Of a stretch of DNA of 64,000 nucleotides, positions 8,847-17,179 are shown piece by piece. The translations under genes were made by a program, and so were the position numbers. The DNA comes from Mycobacterium gordonae (GTDB taxonomy: Bacteria; Actinomycetota; Actinomycetes; Mycobacteriales; Mycobacteriaceae). How positions within the stretch are numbered: the first letter of the stretch is position 1; every line of letters begins with the position of its first letter. The notes beneath the pieces were generated by a model that saw nothing but the letters and a program-made list of their open reading frames with translations, searched no databases and was not told where the DNA came from. Location: NCBI RefSeq assembly GCF_001417955.2, contig NZ_LKTM01000350.1, positions 124,001-188,000 on the forward strand, given 5' to 3'.

Positions 8847-8852
8847 GCGGTC

Positions 8853-10502
8853 CTAGATCGCCGGGCCCAGCAGGTCGTCGGCGTCGCGAATGATGTACCC
8901 GTAGCCCTGCTCAGCCAGAAAACGCTGCCGGTGCGCGGCATATTCGGCGTCCAGGCTGTCGCGCGCCACCACCGAATAGAAGATGGCGCCGCCACCGTCA
9001 GCCTTGGGCCGCAGTAGCCGGCCCAGGCGCTGGGCCTCCTCCTGTCGCGACCCGAAGGTGCCCGAAACCTGAACCGCAACAGAGGCTTCCGGCAGGTCAA
9101 TGGAAAAGTTGGCCACCTTGGACACCACCAGGGTCGCGATCTCGCCACGCCGAAACTGGTCGAACAGGTCCTCGCGTTCCCGGGTCTTGGTCGACCCCTG
9201 GATCACCGGGGCGCCCAGCTCGGCACCCAGCTCGTCGAGCTGATCGAGGTATGCGCCGATCACCAGGGTCTGCTCGCCAGGGTGATTCTTCAGGATCGAC
9301 TTCACCACAGCAATTTTGGTGTGCACGGTCGAACACAGCTTGTAGCGTTCCTCGGGCTCGGCGGTGGCGTAGATCATCCGCTCGTTGTCGGTCATGGTGA
9401 CCCGGACTTCCACGCACTCAGCAGGTGCGATCCAGCCCTGGGCCTCGATGTCCTTCCACGGGGCGTCATATCGCTTCGGCCCGATCAGCGAGAACACATC
9501 GCCCTCCCGGCCGTCCTCGCGGATCAGCGTGGCGGTGAGGCCAAGGCGCCGCTTGGACTGCAGGTCGGCGGTCATCCGGAACACCGGTGCCGGCAGCAGG
9601 TGCACCTCGTCATAGACAATCAGGCCCCAGTCGCGGCTGTCGAACAGCTCCAGATGCCGGTACTCGCCCTTGGTGCGTCGCGTGATCATCTGGTACGTCG
9701 AGATGGTGACGGGCCGGATCTCCTTGCGCTCGCCGGAGTATTCGCCGATCTCCTCCTCGGTGAGCGAGGTCCGTGCCACCAGCTCGCGCTTCCACTGCCG
9801 GGCCGCCACGATGTTGGTGACCAGAATCAGCGTCGTGGCCTGCGCTTTTGCCATGGCGGCCGCGCCGACCAGCGTCTTGCCGGCGCCGCAGGGCAGTACC
9901 ACCACTCCCGAGCCGCCGGCCCAGAACGAGTCCGCGGCGAGCTGCTGGTAGTCGCGCAGCTCCCACCCGTCGGGTTCCAGACTGATCGGGTGGGCCTCGC
10001 CGTCCACGTAGCCGGCGAGATCCTCCGCCGGCCAGCCGATCTTGAGCAGCATCTGCTTGACCCGGCCGCGCTCGCTGGGGTGAACGGCGACGGTGTCGTC
10101 GTCGATGCGGGCGCCGAGCATCGGCGCGATCTTCTTGTTGCGCAGCACTTCTTCGAGGACGGCGCGATCGAAGCTCAGCAGCGTCAGGCCGTGCGCGGGG
10201 TGCTTGACCAGTTGCAGGCGGCCGTACCGCGCCATGGTGTCGACGATGTCGACCAGCAGGGGTTGCGGTACCGCGTAGCGGGAGAAGCTGACCAGCGCGT
10301 CGACCACCTGCTCAGCGTCGTGTCCGGCGGCGCGGGCATTCCACAGCGCCAGCGGTGTGATGCGGTAGGTGTGGATGTGCTCGGGTGCGCGTTCCAGCTC
10401 GGCGAACGGCGCGATGGCGGCGCGCGCCGCCCCGGCCTGCTCATGGTCGACTTCGAGCAGCACCGTTTTATCGGACTGCACGATCAACGGCCCGTCTGTC
10501 AT
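8853..10502 (-). CDS. ercc3: XPB-type DNA helicase (Ercc3)
   Basis: A 549-residue superfamily 2 DNA helicase, the bacterial relative of eukaryotic XPB, a 3'-to-5' helicase with a proposed role in DNA repair. An N-terminal damage-recognition-like region (1-170) precedes the helicase core: Walker A CGAGKT at about 205-210, DEVH at 298-301, GLTAT at about 321-325 and the XPB-type RED motif at 328-330. The second RecA domain carries QGSTKTREREDLFDQFR and ends with EAQRLGRLLRP. It corresponds to Rv0861c. It follows a codirectional gene of related architecture with a 58-nt gap, so the two are probably co-transcribed. Confidence 0.95.
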   Translation of the reverse strand: MTDGPLIVQSDKTVLLEVDHEQAGAARAAIAPFAELERAPEHIHTYRITPLALWNARAAGHDAEQVVDALVSFSRYAVPQPLLVDIVDTMARYGRLQLVKHPAHGLTLLSFDRAVLEEVLRNKKIAPMLGARIDDDTVAVHPSERGRVKQMLLKIGWPAEDLAGYVDGEAHPISLEPDGWELRDYQQLAADSFWAGGSGVVVLPCGAGKTLVGAAAMAKAQATTLILVTNIVAARQWKRELVARTSLTEEEIGEYSGERKEIRPVTISTYQMITRRTKGEYRHLELFDSRDWGLIVYDEVHLLPAPVFRMTADLQSKRRLGLTATLIREDGREGDVFSLIGPKRYDAPWKDIEAQGWIAPAECVEVRVTMTDNERMIYATAEPEERYKLCSTVHTKIAVVKSILKNHPGEQTLVIGAYLDQLDELGAELGAPVIQGSTKTREREDLFDQFRRGEIATLVVSKVANFSIDLPEASVAVQVSGTFGSRQEEAQRLGRLLRPKADGGGAIFYSVVARDSLDAEYAAHRQRFLAEQGYGYIIRDADDLLGPAI

Positions 10503-10560
10503 GGGCGCTGCTCCTCCAATCGTTGCTCCCCGGCAAGCGGTCGGCGGGGAGCAACGTCCA

Positions 10561-12816
10561 TTATCCTTCGTCCGCCGACATCACCGATGTGATGCGGTGG
10601 ATGGCGAAGTCCCGCATCCGCCCGGACCCTGAATCGAAAGCCACCAGCTGGCCACCCCGGACGACGATCGGGGACACCACGCGCTGGGTGGCCACCCCTG
10701 CGGCGTCGAGGTAGCCGATGAGCACCGTGTCCTGGTCTTTGGCGGCGCGCTGCAGCAGCGACATCGACACCGCGGGATCGACGCGGATGTTGCCGAACGG
10801 GGCCGCGGTGACCTTGCGCAGCACACCGACCACGGCGTTCAGCGTTTCACTACTGGGCCGGGGGACCGGCCGATACGCCCGGCGCTGGGGCGGAGCGGCG
10901 ACTCGGGCGCCGCGGGTCCGCACGTCGACGATCGCGCCGGTGGAGTCTTCAGCGGCCGGGGCGAACCCCGCGGTTCGCAAGGCGGCGAGCACTTCGGCGA
11001 TGGTCGCCGGCGACACCGCCACCGTGGGGGCCAGCGCCCGCAGCTGCAGTCCCTCGGTAGCCGGTGCCGCCACCGCCTGCGCAAGTAGGGCGGGATCTTC
11101 GCAGCGCACGAATGAGGATGCCATCCCGATACGGAGTTGACCGTGCCGACGTGCCACGTCGTCGATCAGGTAGGTGAGACCCTGAGGCACCGGGGTTTTG
11201 GAGTGCTCGGCGAAAAAGGCCTGCATCCAGTCGCGCGTCTTGCCGATGTCGAGTGCATGCCGGATGGACTGTTCGCTGACCCGGTAAACCATTGCCGCAC
11301 CGGCCGATTCGACGGTCGCGACGGTGGCGAGGTCGTCGGCCAGGTCGCGTTCCAGCGGACCCGGCACCACCACCGTCAGGTCGGCCTGGACCAGGAAGTG
11401 GTCGATCGGTTTGGGCAGCGCCCGAGTCATCGCGTCGACGACGACGTCCGGGCTCTCGTCACCGAGCAGTGCGCGGCCCGGCGTGCTGATCGCCCCGCGA
11501 CCGATCAGTCCCACTGCCTGGCCCTCGGCCAGCAGGTCGGCGACCGGCTCGGGCTGCAACCGCCGGGCCCAGCGCGGGCGTCGCCAGATCAAGGCCGCGG
11601 ACGCCGTTCTCGCATCGACGCCGGCGCCGCCCGGTAGGCCGGCGAGCAGTGTCAGGAGAAGCCGCCGGTCCAGTGGGGCCGCCGTGGAGAACAGTGAATT
11701 GGAAAGCGCGCCAAACGGTTTGCCGTCCGGACCGCGGCTGCCGATCAGCGTCGGGCGGCAGGTCAGGTCGAGCCAGGTGATGGCCAGCAGATACCAACGG
11801 TCGGCGGCGGCCAGCGTGCTGAACCGATCGGCTGTCGCCGTGGGCGCCCAGTAGGGTCCGTCCCCGTAGGCCGGGTCGGGATCGGGCATGCCACTGGCGA
11901 TCAACCCCGCCGCCGCGGCAATCTCCAGGATCAGGCCCAGTCGGGCCTCGTCGATCCCGGTCACTTTGGCCAGCCGCTTGAGTTCGCGGATACCCAGGCC
12001 GCCGCTGCGCAGCTCGGAAACCGGTGCGGTGCCGAGGTTCTCGAGCAGCACATCGACGTGCCGCAGCAGGTCGATGGCGGCGCCGGCGGCCGCGGCGTCG
12101 GCATCGGCGGCTGAGACGGTCGACACCACCGGATCGGGTTCGGTCAGTTGCACCGGGCCGGGCGACTCGCCGCGCAACACCTGCGCGACGTGGCGGGGCA
12201 GTATCACCGTCTCGGCGTCGACGCGTCGCAGCAGGCCAGACGCGAGCAGTTGCGGGACGGGCCGGTCCACCGGAGCTCCGGGTGCCGCGTCGCGGGTGCG
12301 TCCCATCGGCGACCCTTCGAGCAGCTTCTCCAGGACGTCGCGCTGTGCGTCGTCGGCGTCGGCGATCAGCGCGGCGATCTGCTCGCCGGTGTGGGTGCGG
12401 TCGTCGAGGGTGACCTGCCCGGGATGCCACGGCAGGGCGCTGCCGGTGTCGGCGGCCACCCGCACCGCCGTAGCGCCCCACACCAGGGCGCGGTTCTTGA
12501 GGTCATCCAGTGCCGCCGCCACGTCGGCGTCCGGAGCCAGCTCGGCGATCAGGGCCGTCAACTTCGTCACCGGGACGGGTTCGGTGTCGGCCTGCAGCAC
12601 CAACAGGGCGTCCAGCACCGCCAACCGCAGGAAGTCCAGGTCGTCGGTGGCAGCCTTGACCGACTGACGCGCCTGTGCGCGGGCGGCCAGTGCCGCGATG
12701 CTGCCGGGAGGCGGCTGGGCAAGGTCCGGCCGCAGCTCCAACAGCAGGATCAGCCGCTCGTCGGGCAGGTCGGCCAGCCAGGACCCCAGCGGGATATCCG
12801 GGGTGTGTTCGGTCAT
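10561..12816 (-). CDS. Large helicase-associated protein with XPB/Ssl2-like C-terminal domain (Rv0862c-like)
   Basis: A 751-residue soluble protein starting MTEHTPDIPLGSWLADLPDE. No Walker A or DEAD-type motif is visible, so it is not itself a helicase. Its C-terminal part (about 450-740) resembles the helicase-C-terminal-like domain shared with XPB/Ssl2 proteins and may bind DNA or the partner helicase. The very C-terminus resembles a WYL-like strand set (LIGYLDAAGVATQRVVSPIVV). It sits directly upstream of ercc3 in the same orientation, as in M. tuberculosis, which supports a joint repair role. The biochemical role is not established. Confidence 0.88.
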   Translation of the reverse strand: MTEHTPDIPLGSWLADLPDERLILLLELRPDLAQPPPGSIAALAARAQARQSVKAATDDLDFLRLAVLDALLVLQADTEPVPVTKLTALIAELAPDADVAAALDDLKNRALVWGATAVRVAADTGSALPWHPGQVTLDDRTHTGEQIAALIADADDAQRDVLEKLLEGSPMGRTRDAAPGAPVDRPVPQLLASGLLRRVDAETVILPRHVAQVLRGESPGPVQLTEPDPVVSTVSAADADAAAAGAAIDLLRHVDVLLENLGTAPVSELRSGGLGIRELKRLAKVTGIDEARLGLILEIAAAAGLIASGMPDPDPAYGDGPYWAPTATADRFSTLAAADRWYLLAITWLDLTCRPTLIGSRGPDGKPFGALSNSLFSTAAPLDRRLLLTLLAGLPGGAGVDARTASAALIWRRPRWARRLQPEPVADLLAEGQAVGLIGRGAISTPGRALLGDESPDVVVDAMTRALPKPIDHFLVQADLTVVVPGPLERDLADDLATVATVESAGAAMVYRVSEQSIRHALDIGKTRDWMQAFFAEHSKTPVPQGLTYLIDDVARRHGQLRIGMASSFVRCEDPALLAQAVAAPATEGLQLRALAPTVAVSPATIAEVLAALRTAGFAPAAEDSTGAIVDVRTRGARVAAPPQRRAYRPVPRPSSETLNAVVGVLRKVTAAPFGNIRVDPAVSMSLLQRAAKDQDTVLIGYLDAAGVATQRVVSPIVVRGGQLVAFDSGSGRMRDFAIHRITSVMSADEG

Positions 12817-12888
12817 TGCTGATCAAGCCTAGGCGTGAGCTTCAACCTTCCGCCGCGGACGGTTGCCGGACCTGTCAGAATAGAGCGC

Positions 12889-13080
12889 GTGGCTGACTCG
12901 AAGGCGCGCAAAGAGAAGTATGTGGACCCCGGCTGGCCGACCACGGACCCGGACGACCATGCGGTGAGCGAACTCGTGACCGACCGCACGGGCGCACTCT
13001 CGCCGTTCGGCGAAGTGGTGTTTCCGGTGCCCGCCGAGGAGTTGCCCTACGTCCATCCGGTGACGGTCGCCACCTGGTAG
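12889..13080 (+). CDS. Small conserved protein of unknown function (Rv0863-like)
   Basis: A short protein of 63 residues if it starts at GTG 12889 (MADSKARKEKYVDPGWPTTD), ending HPVTVATW. An in-frame start at 12835 would add 18 residues, but those bases lie in the narrow gap facing the divergent Rv0862c start and read like non-coding sequence. I recognise it only by position and rough size as the Rv0863 counterpart. It has no membrane segment or cysteine, and its N-terminus is rich in charged residues. It ends 8 nt before moaC, so it probably leads the moaC-mog-moaE operon. Confidence 0.7.
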   Translation: MADSKARKEKYVDPGWPTTDPDDHAVSELVTDRTGALSPFGEVVFPVPAEELPYVHPVTVATW

Positions 13081-13088
13081 GGCACGGG

Positions 13089-13601
13089 ATGTCGGGGGCC
13101 GGGGCCTTTGACGAACGCCCTGACGCCCCCGGGTCGGCGCTGTCGCACCTGGATGAGCGCGGAGCCGCGCACATGGTCGACGTCACCGACAAAGGGACGA
13201 CGCGGCGCACCGCCGCGGCCGTCGGCGTGCTGTGCACCTCTGCCGAGGTTGTGGCGCTGATATCGGCCGGCGGCCTGCCCAAAGGCGATGCGCTGGCGAC
13301 CGCGCGGGTGGCGGGCATCCTGGCTGCGAAACGCACCAGCGACCTGATCCCGCTGTGCCATCAGCTCGCACTCACCAAGGTCGATGTTGACTTCACCGTC
13401 GGGGAGTCAGATGTTGAGATCAGAGCGACGGTGCGCAGCACCGACCGAACGGGGGTGGAGATGGAAGCGCTGACCGCTGTAAGTGTGGCGGCCCTGACCC
13501 TTTACGACATGATCAAAGCGGTCGACCCGGCCGCCCGCATCGACGGCATCCGGGTGGTCAGCAAAGAAGGCGGTCGCAGCGGAAGTTGGACGCGACCGTG
13601 A
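13089..13601 (+). CDS. moaC: MoaC, cyclic pyranopterin monophosphate synthase
   Basis: A 170-residue enzyme that, after MoaA, forms cyclic pyranopterin monophosphate in molybdenum-cofactor synthesis. Family motifs are MVDVTDK near residue 29, LIPLCHQLALTKVDVDF, and TGVEMEALTAVSVAALTLYD with the active-site lysine in DMIKA. The N-terminal 28 residues are a variable extension. Its TGA stop overlaps the GTG start of mog (13598-13601), so translation is coupled. It matches moaC2 (Rv0864) by neighbourhood. Confidence 0.95.
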   Translation: MSGAGAFDERPDAPGSALSHLDERGAAHMVDVTDKGTTRRTAAAVGVLCTSAEVVALISAGGLPKGDALATARVAGILAAKRTSDLIPLCHQLALTKVDVDFTVGESDVEIRATVRSTDRTGVEMEALTAVSVAALTLYDMIKAVDPAARIDGIRVVSKEGGRSGSWTRP

Positions 13602-14077
13602 GCCGCACCGCCCGGATCATCATCGCCTCCACCCGCGCATCCAAGGGTGTGTATGCCGATGAATGCGGACCCATCATCGCCGAATGGCTGGAGCAGCGCG
13701 GGTTTCTGCCGACCCAGCCCCGGGTGGTGGCGGACGGAAACGAGGTTGGTGACGCGCTGCACGATTCGCTCGAGGCCGACGTCGACGTGATCATCACCTC
13801 GGGCGGCACCGGCATCGCGCCGACCGACACGACCCCCGAACAGACTGTGGCGGTGCTGGACTACCTGATCCCCGGCTTGGCCGACGCGATTCGCCAGTCG
13901 GGTTTGCCGAAGGTGCCGACGTCGGTGTTGTCGCGTGGCGTGTGCGGGGTGGCGGGCAAGACGCTGATCGTCAATCTGCCGGGATCGCCGGGTGGGGTGC
14001 GCGACGGCCTCGGGGTGCTCGACGGCGTGCTCATCCACGCACTCGAGCAGCTTGCCGGCGGAGATCACCCGCGATGA
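13598..14077 (+). CDS. mog: Mog/MoaB-type molybdopterin adenylyltransferase
   Basis: A 159-residue MoCF-domain protein that adenylates molybdopterin before molybdate insertion. It has the signature VIITSGGTGIAPTDTTPE with the TSGGTG loop, and the C-terminal segment KTLIVNLPGSPGGVRDGL. The GTG start overlaps the moaC stop by 4 nt, and its own TGA overlaps the ATG of moaE, forming a tightly coupled three-gene unit. Length agrees with Rv0865 (about 160 aa). Confidence 0.95.
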   Translation: MSRTARIIIASTRASKGVYADECGPIIAEWLEQRGFLPTQPRVVADGNEVGDALHDSLEADVDVIITSGGTGIAPTDTTPEQTVAVLDYLIPGLADAIRQSGLPKVPTSVLSRGVCGVAGKTLIVNLPGSPGGVRDGLGVLDGVLIHALEQLAGGDHPR

Positions 14078-14499
14078 CGACGGTCCTGCGCGCCGCAGTG
14101 ACCGATCAGCCGATTTCCCTCGCCGAGCACGAGGCTCTGGTGAATCATCAGTCCGCCGGGGCCGTCGTGGGCTTTGTCGGCATGATCCGCGACCACGACG
14201 GCGGCCGTCAGGTGGTGCGGCTGGAATACTCCGCGCACCCGTCGGCTCCGGATGTCTTCGCGGAGGTGGTGGCGGAGGTCGCCGGTCACGCCGAAGGGGT
14301 GCGGGCGGTGGCAGCCAGCCACCGCGTCGGCGTTCTGCACATCGGAGAAGCCGCACTGGTGGCCGCGGTGGCCGCTGATCATCGCCAGGCGGCGTTCGCC
14401 ACCTGCGCGCTGCTGGTGGACGCGATCAAGGAGCGGTTACCGGTGTGGAAACACCAGTTCTTCGACGACGGGTCCGAAGAATGGGTGGGTTCGGCCTGA
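14074..14499 (+). CDS. moaE: MoaE, molybdopterin synthase catalytic subunit
   Basis: A 141-residue large subunit of molybdopterin synthase. It takes sulfur from the thiocarboxylated C-terminus of MoaD to turn cyclic pyranopterin monophosphate into molybdopterin. Recognisable segments are GAVVGFVGMIRDHDGG, HRVGVLHIGEAALVAAV and the lysine-rich end IKERLPVWKHQFFDDGSEEWVGSA, whose first lysine is the usual catalytic one. Length matches moaE2 (Rv0866). Its partner moaD lies on the opposite strand beyond rpfA. Confidence 0.95.
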   Translation: MTTVLRAAVTDQPISLAEHEALVNHQSAGAVVGFVGMIRDHDGGRQVVRLEYSAHPSAPDVFAEVVAEVAGHAEGVRAVAASHRVGVLHIGEAALVAAVAADHRQAAFATCALLVDAIKERLPVWKHQFFDDGSEEWVGSA

Positions 14500-14529
14500 G
14501 CCCGGCGGGCTCAGGCCTCAACCACTAAC

Positions 14530-15408
14530 TCAGCTGACGGGACCCGCGACGAGCGCGTCGAGCGCGTCGTTGCCGGCGATGTCCTGGCCGACGATCGCCT
14601 GCCACAACTGCTGGTGGTAGCCGACCTCTGCGACCTGGTGGATCTCGACCGGCGGGTTCTCGACGTCGCCCGGAGCCGGTGCCGGAACATCGGCGGGCGC
14701 GGGCTGGAAGCCGGTGTCGACCACCGCGGGGGCCGGGGGAGCCGGCACGTCGCCGGGAGCGGGCGGCAGGTCGGCGGGCGCCGGAGGCAGGTCAGCCGCG
14801 GGCGCCGGAGGCAGCTCGGCCGGAGCCGGCGGCAGGTCAGCGGGCGCCGGAGGCAGCTCGGCCGGAGCCGGCGGCAGGTCAGCCGGGGCGGGCGCCAGCG
14901 CGAGGTCGTTGCCGGCCATCTGCACCTCGGGTGCGGGGGCCTCGACCGGCGGCGGCGCGTCGGGGATCTGCTCGCCGTTGAGTGCGGGAGCGTCCATCGG
15001 CTGGCGGTCCCAGGCGGCCGCCTCGGGAGCCGGGTTGTGCGGCGACGGGCCGGACAGGCCGGTGCCACACACCGGCCAGGCGCCGCGGCCCTGAGAGGCC
15101 AGCACGCGCTCGGCGATGGCGATCTGTTGGTCTTTGGTGGCCAGCTGGGCCGAGGGGGCGTACTCGCCGCCTCCGTGCGAGGCCCAGGTACCGGCCGCGA
15201 ACTGCACGCCGCCGTAGAACCCGTTACCTGTGTTGATCGCCCAGTTGCCGCCAGATTCGCAACGGGCTACCTGGTCCCATTCGGCGTCGGTGGCAGCCGC
15301 GGCCTGACCGGCCATGGCGATGCCGCCGCCACCCAGGACCGCACCGGTGAAGGCGATCTTGGCGACGCTGACGCTCGAGGTAGTGGGCTTGCGGTGACGT
15401 CCAGTCAT
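14530..15408 (-). CDS. rpfA: RpfA, secreted resuscitation-promoting factor
   Basis: A 292-residue secreted muralytic enzyme that cleaves peptidoglycan and promotes exit from dormancy. The signal peptide (about 1-39) ends in GQAAAA. The Rpf lysozyme-like domain (about 40-118) has the catalytic Glu51 in CESGGNW and a second cysteine near VCGTG. A proline-alanine-rich tail follows, with at least seven direct repeats of the type PPAPADL/PPAPAEL (about 175-225). Its length is well below the M. tuberculosis protein (about 407 aa as I recall), the difference lying in the repeat tail. A long leader upstream holds a riboswitch. Confidence 0.95.
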   Translation of the reverse strand: MTGRHRKPTTSSVSVAKIAFTGAVLGGGGIAMAGQAAAATDAEWDQVARCESGGNWAINTGNGFYGGVQFAAGTWASHGGGEYAPSAQLATKDQQIAIAERVLASQGRGAWPVCGTGLSGPSPHNPAPEAAAWDRQPMDAPALNGEQIPDAPPPVEAPAPEVQMAGNDLALAPAPADLPPAPAELPPAPADLPPAPAELPPAPAADLPPAPADLPPAPGDVPAPPAPAVVDTGFQPAPADVPAPAPGDVENPPVEIHQVAEVGYHQQLWQAIVGQDIAGNDALDALVAGPVS

Positions 15409-15489
15409 ACGCGAGTAGTTCCTCTCGGTAACACGCTTGCGAGGTCAGCTGTCGGGTTCGGATGGGAGAGGTCACCCGGCCGCGTCGTT

Positions 15490-15640
15490 CACCGTTGATA
15501 CGACGCCGGCTTCACCCCCAAGGGGCCGCAAGGCCCCGGTCCGATCGGCGGACCTGGTGGGTCCCCCGCCTCCATCCGCGGGTCGGAATCCCTCGCCTAC
15601 ACGGATGGAGCTAAGCGCGCTGTAGGTGAAGGAGGGCTCA
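15490..15640 (-). promoter_or_regulatory. c-di-AMP (ydaO-type) riboswitch in the rpfA leader
   Basis: On the minus strand this leader contains GCGGGGGACCCA followed by TTGGGGGTGAAGCCG, the two core conserved segments of the ydaO/c-di-AMP aptamer. Around them are a paired stem CTCCATCC...GGATGGAG and a GC hairpin, GGGGCCTTGCGGCCCC. rpfA genes in actinobacteria are known to be preceded by this riboswitch. The boundaries are approximate. About 80 nt separate it from the rpfA start. Confidence 0.85.
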
Positions 15641-15672
15641 TCGCTCGGGTTGGGTTTGACGAGCCTCCCGAG

Positions 15673-15701
15673 ACGGTAGCGGTTTCTGGCGGTCCCGTCA
15701 C
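15673..15701 (-). promoter_or_regulatory. Candidate rpfA promoter
   Basis: On the minus strand GTGACG (15696-15701) and TACCGT (15673-15678) are separated by 17 nt, close to a mycobacterial SigA-type -35/-10 arrangement. A start just below would give a leader of about 260 nt that contains the whole riboswitch. This is pattern reading only. Confidence 0.45.
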
Positions 15702-15820
15702 GTGTGCAATTGATCGGCGTTTTCGTCACACCGGCGCCGCAAAACGCCAGGATTTGACTGCGTTTGCGCAGCTCATAGCACCCGACACCGGAGCGTGGCC
15801 GGGTTGTTATCGTTCCGTTA

Positions 15821-15836
15821 CGTGAGATAACTCACA
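15821..15836. promoter_or_regulatory. CRP-type operator upstream of rpfA
   Basis: CGTGA-N6-TCACA matches the CRP consensus TGTGA-N6-TCACA with one mismatch. The cAMP receptor protein Rv3676 is known to control rpfA in M. tuberculosis, which makes the site credible. It lies about 120 nt above the candidate -35 element and 4 nt below the moaD stop codon. The rest of 15409-15840 outside the riboswitch, promoter and this site holds nothing I can name. Confidence 0.65.
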
Positions 15837-15840
15837 GTTT

Positions 15841-16119
15841 TCATCCGCCTGCGAACGGTGGGAGTACGTCAACCGTGTCGCCGGCGGATAACGCCGAGGC
15901 CTCATCTCGCACTGCAATTCCGTCGCGCAGATAGGAGCATCGGCTCAAGATCGTCGCCAGGTGTGTACCCCGGTTGGCCAGCTTTTCAACCAGGTCGGCC
16001 ACCGTCGTACCAGTCGGCAACACCAGCGTTTCCGACTCGAGACCTGCTGCTGCGCGGGCGGCGGCGAAATAGCGGACGGTCACCGCGACGCCGGTGGCCT
16101 GCCGGGGAACCTCAGCCAC
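15841..16119 (-). CDS. moaD: MoaD, molybdopterin synthase sulfur-carrier subunit
   Basis: A 92-residue ubiquitin-fold protein. It ends in the diagnostic Gly-Gly (VLPPFAGG), which is adenylated and thiocarboxylated to donate sulfur through MoaE. The start is GTG 16119, which falls 8 nt inside the end of moaA on the same strand. Size agrees with moaD2 (Rv0868c). A stretch of eight N-terminal residues (MAEVPRQA) precedes the beta-grasp core TVRYFAAARAAAG. Confidence 0.94.
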   Translation of the reverse strand: MAEVPRQATGVAVTVRYFAAARAAAGLESETLVLPTGTTVADLVEKLANRGTHLATILSRCSYLRDGIAVRDEASALSAGDTVDVLPPFAGG

Positions 16120-17179
16120 CGATGGCGCTCATCGGGCGGGCGGGCTGGATGAAACCCGGTTCGTTGATTCCGTGGCCGGCGGGCTTGGCCCACATCGCGG
16201 CGCGCCAGGCCATCTCGATGGCATCGTCGTCGGCGCCGCCGCGAAGAAGGCCGCGGAGGTCCGTCTCCTCGCTCGAGAACAGGCAGCTGCGGATCTGGCC
16301 GTCGGCCGTCAGCCGGGTGCGGTCACAGGTGGAACAGAACGCGTGCGACACCGACGCGATGATCCCGACCTTGCCGCGCGGTGTGTCCGGTCCCGAATCG
16401 ACCAGCCAGAGCTGCGCCGGCGCCGAACCGCGCGGTGCCGGGTCGGGTTGGAGACGGAAGTGCGGGCGCAGGGCCTCGAGGACGTCGTCGGCACTCAGCG
16501 CGGTGCCGGGACGCCACCGGTGCCCGGCGTCGAGCGGCATCTGCTCGATGACACGCAGCTGGTAGCCGTGCACCAGGCAGTAACGCAGCAGTTCCACGAC
16601 GTCCTGCCGGCCGGTGGCGGGATCCAGGACCGCATTGACCTTGACCGGCCGCAGTCCGGCGGCGTCAGCGGCGGCCAGGCCGGCCAGTACATCATCAAGG
16701 CGGTCCCGGCGGGTGATCGCAGCGAAGTGGGCGGGGTTGACGCTGTCCAGCGAGATATTGACCCGGTCCAGCCCGGCCGCGGCCAGGGCCGCCGCCCGCC
16801 TCGCCAGCCCCACCCCATTGGTGGTCAGCGAGATTTCCGGACGTGGGGTCAGCCCGGCCGCCGCGGCGATCACCTCTTCGAGATGCCGGGCCAGCAATGG
16901 TTCGCCACCGGTGAACCGGACGCTGGTGACTCCCAGCCGGGCGACGGCGATGCGCAGCAGCCGGGCCAGCTCGTCGGGCTGCAGCAACTGGTGGCCGGGC
17001 AGCCAGTTCAGACCCTCCTCGGGCATGCAGTAGTTGCATCGCAGATTGCAGCGGTCGGTGAGCGAGACCCGCAGATCGGTGGCGACGCGGCCGTAGCTGT
17101 CCAGCAGAGGCCCGTCCATGGGCTCCCGAGCGGCGCCCTGCCGGGGCACGGTCGGTAAGCCCAGAGCGGTCAGCGTCAT
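16112..17179 (-). CDS. moaA: MoaA, GTP 3',8-cyclase (radical SAM)
   Basis: A 355-residue radical-SAM enzyme that starts molybdenum-cofactor synthesis from GTP. The SAM-binding cluster motif is CNLRCNYC with cysteines at 44, 48 and 51, followed by FTGGEPLL. The C-terminal second cluster is seen as FCSTCDRTR...SCLF. The chain ends in the conserved Gly-Gly (MSAIGG) needed by MoaA. Its ATG overlaps the stop of the upstream YccF-type gene by 4 nt, and its end overlaps moaD by 8 nt. Counterpart of moaA2 (Rv0869c). Confidence 0.96.
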   Translation of the reverse strand: MTLTALGLPTVPRQGAAREPMDGPLLDSYGRVATDLRVSLTDRCNLRCNYCMPEEGLNWLPGHQLLQPDELARLLRIAVARLGVTSVRFTGGEPLLARHLEEVIAAAAGLTPRPEISLTTNGVGLARRAAALAAAGLDRVNISLDSVNPAHFAAITRRDRLDDVLAGLAAADAAGLRPVKVNAVLDPATGRQDVVELLRYCLVHGYQLRVIEQMPLDAGHRWRPGTALSADDVLEALRPHFRLQPDPAPRGSAPAQLWLVDSGPDTPRGKVGIIASVSHAFCSTCDRTRLTADGQIRSCLFSSEETDLRGLLRGGADDDAIEMAWRAAMWAKPAGHGINEPGFIQPARPMSAIGG

